Assembly: GCF_000003605.2 (NCBI RefSeq)
Contig: NW_003112502.1
Location: 34,086-73,891 of the forward strand
Direction of reading: 5' to 3'
Length of the DNA stretch: 39,806 bases
DNA from: Saccoglossus kowalevskii
Taxonomy: Eukaryota > Hemichordata > Enteropneusta > Harrimaniidae
Shown here: in pieces, positions 33,615-39,806 of the stretch
Position numbering within the stretch: position 1 is the stretch's first letter
Layout of the letters: every line of letters starts with the position of its first letter
Program-made: the position numbers and the translations under genes
The notes under the pieces: model-generated
What the model was told of the DNA's origin: nothing
What the model saw: only the letters and a program-made list of their open reading frames with translations
Database searches by the model: none

Positions 33615-36600
33615 ATGAGACATTTCCCAATATAATCCAATGGTGTATTTCATTTGAACTAATGGAATGGACACAGCTGTAACGTGGATCACAATATTGT
33701 TATCATTTAGATACGCTTACGTACAGAAAGAAGTCATTTCATGAAATAACTGTATGTCTATATATGACATTCTTCTTGTGTATGTGTAACACTAGCACAA
33801 TTGTTTAACATATCCATAGTTATGTAGCTGAACATATCCAATGATAAGCTATGTTCTGTTATACATTCCAAATGGCGCATAGAGTTAACACGTGGTGGCG
33901 CACTTACGTTTGTGCTATGTGTACAATTTTACGAGAACTGAAATACAACAAAACCAATAATCGATGAAAATATCGATATCTTAATTCTCAAAGTTGTATT
34001 AACATATACATTTATTCTATGTACATGATATCATAACATATACGTATAATAACATTTATTTAATCTCTGTTAAATATTATTCAATCCAAAAAAATCACTT
34101 ATAAAATTTTACGCAGACAATTATATGTCATATTATAATATGTCATACTATTCGCTGCCAGTCGTCAGTTTTTATTCACACATAAAGTGAAATCACCGAA
34201 CTGAAGTATGGATGGAATATTACATTACATTATTGTGATTTTTCGAGATGATGAATGCAGAAAATTTAACGTTCAAACGATGTGAAAGTACCATGTATTC
34301 GTGATATAACAAACACGTAATTAACATTCATAATATGACGGCTGTATTATTTTGTCCAAAAGAGTACTGCTTTCCAATATTTGCGTTGGTTTTTTAATGT
34401 TAACTACTAATGACCACATGACAATTTGATTTAGTTTTGAATAACTAAATATAATCAACATAGGTTTGAATTATTGATATTGCTCCGCCATGTTTTACTG
34501 TTATATATACTGTATGCGATTCATATTTAGAGGCCATATTGAAAAAATAACGAGATGTCAGTATTTCAAAACAGTTTGTATAAATTTTACGTCTATATGC
34601 CAGTCTGAACAAGTTAATTGTGAGAGGAAAATAAAATCGTGATCTAGTAATATGATTTTTAACACGAATGGCTACCTCGCATATCATCCCACCTCGGTGT
34701 TTGAAGTTTTATATTGTAATTATAACATTATAGAAGCATACTACCAGTTTACAAGAAATGTTTTATATACGAATATATTAAGTGTAAAATTTAGGGCAAA
34801 AAAGCAATGAATAAACTACTGATTTTCACGCGATGTCACATGACTATGCTTGCCTATTCAGCAATTTTCGGGCACAACAAAGCGATATGATAGTTATATC
34901 TGTGTATTGTACACTTGTGTGTATGTAGGTTCGTATAGGTAAATACTGTCTTTACATTTTAAAGTTGACCAAAAAGTCACATATAGGTTGATTACTGCTG
35001 CCTTTCAACCAATCGCTCTTGGGAAAAATCTATGTTCATTTTAGAACGACTACTTTACCTCACGATAAAGATACCTATTAGTTTCTAGGTTATATGGGTT
35101 TAGTTTATATGCTACAGAACGTAGTTCTAGTACCGTGTACTCAAAACAGCCTATTTATCTTTATACAAAGCATGCATGCTTCTATACAGACACATTCTAC
35201 AGATCATGCGTACGTACAATAGCTGATTCAGTACTACGAAGCCGTTACACCAGTTTAGTAGCCTATGTGTTGAGTTTAAAAGTAATTAATATAAATGCCC
35301 ATTTCGCTGCAACTATTCGTATACACATACTCGCTTACATGCTGCTTTGTTGTCGTCTCTGTATACAGCTTTTGAATAAGGTATCGCAGTAATTGCTACT
35401 CTACACTTCGTACTATGAATGCAGATCTTTAGAAATCTTTATAACATAGAGCTAACCCTTTGTGGTATCATATCCAAGCACAAAAGACTGAATTATACCT
35501 CAGAGAAACAGAAGATAAACATATACACTTTGGAACGGCGGACTATGTGAGCACGCCCTCAATCATGCAAACACGATTTAATTCTGATATACATTCAAAC
35601 GGATTATGAAATAATTAATAGATGAACTATCAAATGATTTGCTACCAATTCTGAGAACTAATGTGTGTGTGTGGTTTGCTGGCTGGGGGAAAATCAGTAG
35701 CTTAATTTACATTTGGAAGAATCGTTCTTGATTGTAATTTTCATATATGTATTCAAATTTATGTGGATAATTATACTATTAAAGTCAATAAAAATCCTGG
35801 AATAAACTATAAAATAATCGACTTCTTTGAGTAAAATATAGGGTCACCTATATTTGACTTGTATTACATAACTGATTATCATTATAATTTCACAAATATC
35901 TAATCGACTTAATGCCTGTGAATATCAATTTATCATTATTGCGGACACAGTATACATTATAAGCAAACGTACTGGTAAAATTAAACTTATCTTATATTAG
36001 AAGTACGAACCATATTATACAGCTTCGATAGTTCTTATTTTAGGCTATTACATCCTCGTGAAATGAATTTACCAAAGCATGCAAATATCAAATCTTGTTG
36101 GTGCAGTTATTTCGGTAACAGAAAATCATTAAAGACCCACACTGCATGTTATTTCATTTTTCAGTCTCCATTAGAATACTCCATTAGAAACTATATCAGA
36201 AATACAAAGAAATTGAAATTGTATTTCACAAGTAACATAAAATTAAATAAATAGTAGTTTACAGAATACATATACAAAGTATAATGAGAAGTCAAACGCA
36301 TATACATGTATTTGTGTGAAATATTGTTTTGCAGGAATGCAAATTGTTGACGTCACTATATTGGTCACAACTGCGCTTGGCATTTGCCTACATCAATGTA
36401 TATTCAAATTTTGTTTCATGAATGACTATCCTCGCGACTAAATCATATTTTATGAATTATTTTGTTAAAATGTGTAGATGGCTTTAACCATTAAAAACAA
36501 CCTAAAAGGCTAAATAAACTTTCACCTCTCCAAAAGTGGATAAACTACTGATTTGACATGACTTGTAAACATTGTCAACGGTGTTTATATCTGTTTTTGT

Positions 36601-36660
36601 GTGCTAGAGGAAGTGCTAGGAACACATATGTGTTATTTAACTACATGAATAAAATATACA
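33615..36660. other. 3' flank of the membrane-protein gene; no further gene recognised
   Basis: The proximal part may be 3' untranslated region, but no canonical AATAAA was noticed close downstream. Openings at 34445-34687 (minus), 35135-35392 (plus) and 36063-36254 (plus) have no recognised domain. Confidence 0.4.
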
Positions 36661-36669
36661 GCACCCTCA

Positions 36670-37000
36670 AAATTGCTACACATGTTCCCATGAGATTTGT
36701 ACGACCTTGCTACGGTTTTGGATCAAAAATCAAGGTCAAAATATGAATATATGTAGGTCTGTACAGGAGAATAGCTAGGGTATTCAAAATTAGCATACAT
36801 GTTATCATAATACTTGCATTTCAAGACCACTATTCAAGGTCACAGTATTTATATATGTGTGTTCACAATATATTTCAAACAAATAGAAGAATTTGTACCA
36901 CATTTAATCATCACATGTTTCCCATACGACTTGCAAAGCCTGATTGACACAGGGTCACCAAACACGTTTCCGGCTATAACTACGCAAAGTGTTGAATTTG
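36670..37000. repeat. degenerate tandem repeat, about 117-bp period, about 3 copies
   Basis: An ACATGTT anchor recurs at 36680, 36797 and 36913. After each comes a TTGTACGACC/TTGCATTTCAAGACC/ACTTGCAAAGCC-like stretch, and then AAGGTCA or GGGTCA. From CAAGGTCA onward the first two copies agree at about 22 of 28 positions. Internal indels vary the spacing. This looks like an old, eroded satellite-type repeat. Confidence 0.45.
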
Positions 37001-39806
37001 GAATATATCTACGGCAGGTTGGCATTTTTCTAATGTTGTCTTACTGATTAATTGTATTTAGAAGCAGAACAATGAATAGACATGCCGGTAGTTGAAGCAT
37101 CTCGTCGAGATCGATATAGATCCCATTTCACGTACGACGCGCGTATGACGCTATTACTACTATTGTTGTTGTGATATGCATTTGTGTTTCGACCTACCAA
37201 CAAATGAAAAATACTATAGGAGTTTAATAAATCTGATTTTGTACGGTCACGACTATGATATCGTGATTATCCTATACAATCCTATTTAAGAATTTTAATA
37301 ATGCAAAAAATATCACACAGGAATTACAAGTGTGTTAGAACGTATCCTAGAATTACATGTGGCGTTATCGTGATGTTATGATATATGGGACAAAGTGATT
37401 TATGCGAATGTGATTTGATTCTCTTGCTCGTGAATGATTTCAGCAGCCATATTTCCTGAATCAAATTTCATAGTAACATTAAGAGCGTCGAAATGTCGTC
37501 CTGTGACATGAAACGGAAGCAGTTCTTCGATTACTGAGTGATTTCTGACTTGAAGTCATTCATTAAAGCGACTTCAGCAAGCCTAGCATAACACATGGAA
37601 CGCAAATATGTCAGAATCTGAGTGTATGCATTCAAGAAACATTAGAGGAGTTGAGATATGTGAGTACCATCACATCGCATTGAAAGCCTTTGGAAAGTGA
37701 AATCGTGTTTCCATAGTAGAGCGCCCTCAATGTACATTTTCGAAAATTGAACCACGTTCCCAATGAACACTCTTCTTGATATAAAATATTAATAGCGCCC
37801 ACAAGTGTGTCTTTGTTTGTGTATACTCCATCGTTGAAAAATTCATGCCAACATTTTAAATTATCAATTGAGGATATTGCGCACACATCGATCTTGAACT
37901 TATTAGAAATTATTAGGTAGTAATAATGTGTACGTTGTGACATTTGCTGTTCATTTGAAATTGATCCTAAAATACCATTGCTAATATGTCTAATTGTACC
38001 TCATTAGGTGTTATTTGTTTCAACTTGTTTTTTTATTTTTCAAAGTAAGTAATTTATACGCAAATTATTCGACATATTTTTTCCTCGCTTATAAAAAACA
38101 TGGATGTTTAATAGTATATTTATTATAAAGACATTTTGACAATCTTATAAATATCAAATTTTTATCAGCTTTCATGAGCTCAAGTTATCAATCATATATA
38201 AATATATAAAGAAATATATTAAGCAACACTTATACATTTCTTACACGGTTATATTTCTTATGAGAAATCTATAAGAATGTTGCTATATTGTAAAAATATT
38301 ACAAGCCTATCTATCCAGACTTGTGTTGCTGTTGCTGTTTCTTTTGATGCGCATCTCCTATTGTATTGCTTGCACCTAGATTTACTACCGAATTTCACCT
38401 CGTCTTAGGAGGTTGGTGGTCATATTGACAGTACATCACATCATCTTCACTGGAACTTTTGTCAGACACATACCTAAAATTCAACGAATACGAACAATAG
38501 CTAAGGTGTTAATAATCAAAGGACAATATGTACGGTATGGTGTATCATGGCAACCTACAAAATAGGGATTTTTGAAGTGAAGTGTTAAAAGAACTGTCCA
38601 AATCTATGACATTGAAGTCTGACACCAATTCTTACCACTGAATTGAAAAAATGCGAACAATGCACTCATCGTGTATTCGTTTTAGTAGTGGGGAAGAAAA
38701 GCTAAGGGTCATCTCATCAATCAATCAACGTGAACTGATCTATGTATAAAATGTCACCACACATAATCTACTAACTAATCTCAATACTTCTTAATATTTG
38801 GATAGAAACCAACACTTTCGATGAATCAGCTAGAATGTCATAATAGTAGTCGTGTGACATAAATGGGCTGCAGGTCATGAGGTGAAATTACAAAATGCTT
38901 TTCCAAAACGTAATAGCAAAACAGAATCGTCACAATAGAAATGCAATCAAATCAGTTAGTACCAATAATTCGCGGTGGAACAGTACAATGTATACTATCA
39001 CATAGTACAACTGGTAATCACTCTAATCCCATTCTTATCTAGATCCATATTACACACTGACGTGGTAAGCGCGCTCATAATCCAGCAGTTAATAATAATC
39101 ATACAAATCACAGATTATTTTCAGATATTATTAAGCCAGAGTTGAAACAGATGTTTTACAACGTTGGATGAAAAGTGTGTACAGACAGAGTAAACTTTGT
39201 GGGTTGTTGACTTTTGGGAAAAAGAAGTGTTTATTTGTTGCTAGCTACTGAACAATCTCTGAACTGTCTAAAGTGACACCGAGTGAGAGACACTATAGGG
39301 TTCGTGTGGTGAGATGTTGGTTAGTAACTCTGTCAGGAATATTCAAATAACCGCTAGAGATTGGATGACATGGGTTTATTTCACCATAAACATGACAAAT
39401 GTAATTTGGTATCATTATTTCCAGGAATTGTATTTTTGAATTTTCGGGGAGGAGCAGTTTTCTACAGTTAACCTATTCGTATATGCATATGTATATTGAT
39501 ATTATTTTTTTATTTAGTGCAATCGTATTATTTTGTAATTTCTTATTGTAGTGTTATTTTGATGGATTAAAATAAGCCACTCCAGTCATAATTACCGTAG
39601 CAGCAATTTTGAAAGTAGGTAATATATCACACTCATGTGATGATATGAACTTTATGATATGTATATCTGCACATTGTGACGTTAAACCTAGGTGACGTCA
39701 ACAGACACGAGTGATTAATCATCAGAATTATGTTTGTCACTACTGTGAGAATCATGAGTGTTTTTACGACAAGTGAAAATATCGTGGGATAATATATTTA
39801 TAAAAT
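37001..39806. other. no recognised gene
   Basis: The longest opening is 37632-37943 on the minus strand (103 codons). It has a somewhat protein-like mix with five Cys residues but no domain I recognise. A CpG-bearing patch lies at 37120-37150. A GTGACGTCA at about 39693-39701 is CRE-like but has no gene beside it. The last kilobase is AT-rich and featureless to my eye. Confidence 0.4.

Noticed and set aside
36950-36960. Nuclear-receptor response elements from AAGGTCA/GGGTCA in the 36.7-37.0 kb repeats
   Set aside because: The short half-sites occur by chance often, spacing between copies is not that of a receptor dimer, and no target gene is near.

Overview
This window looks like a piece of an AT-rich invertebrate animal genome, most probably marine and possibly lophotrochozoan or molluscan; the clade is a guess. 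The evidence is very low coding density, a splice-type 3' acceptor before the one convincing gene, a decayed non-LTR retrotransposon (LINE) with a reverse-transcriptase core, tRNA-derived SINE-like heads, ATT/TAA microsatellites at LINE ends, minisatellites, and a 328-base assembly gap. No operon, rRNA, CRISPR or prophage structure was seen. Most short ORFs look like chance openings in AT-rich DNA.

Layout. 1-12.1 kb is intergenic or intronic-looking DNA with a perfect 5 x 21-bp tandem repeat (4538-4642), an 18-bp perfect palindrome (6345-6362), a LINE-type 3' tail ending in (ATT)n (about 6700-6821) and a direct duplication of 106 bp at 157-bp spacing (9624-9886). At 12151-13050 lies the most striking structure, a minisatellite of exactly 30 consecutive 30-bp units with clear higher-order organisation. 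It is followed by a 28-bp inverted-repeat pair (13276-13303 and 13662-13689) that brackets the assembly gap, which suggests a foldback or TIR element. 13.7-28.9 kb is mostly unassigned. It holds a CpG-richer island with a CRE-like site (about 14100-14420), palindromes, a 2 x 30-bp duplication, a minus-strand tRNA-like relic and a small protein-like ORF of 51 codons (24588-24743). 28.9-31.8 kb holds a plus-strand tRNA-like SINE candidate and a broken CR1/L2-like LINE reverse transcriptase.

The one gene I trust is at 33076-33507 (+). It encodes a 143-residue two-pass membrane protein with an acidic N-terminus, a nine-arginine run, two hydrophobic helices joined by a short loop and a CxC...CxC tail. 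Its topology and the basic, Cys/Trp-containing edge of the second helix recall vertebrate TMEM100-type proteins, but homology is unproven. A 3 x 24-bp repeat lies directly after its stop codon. 33.6-39.8 kb has no recognised gene; a degenerate repeat of about 117 bp lies near 36.7-37.0 kb. Because there is essentially one gene, no pathway-level story can be drawn.
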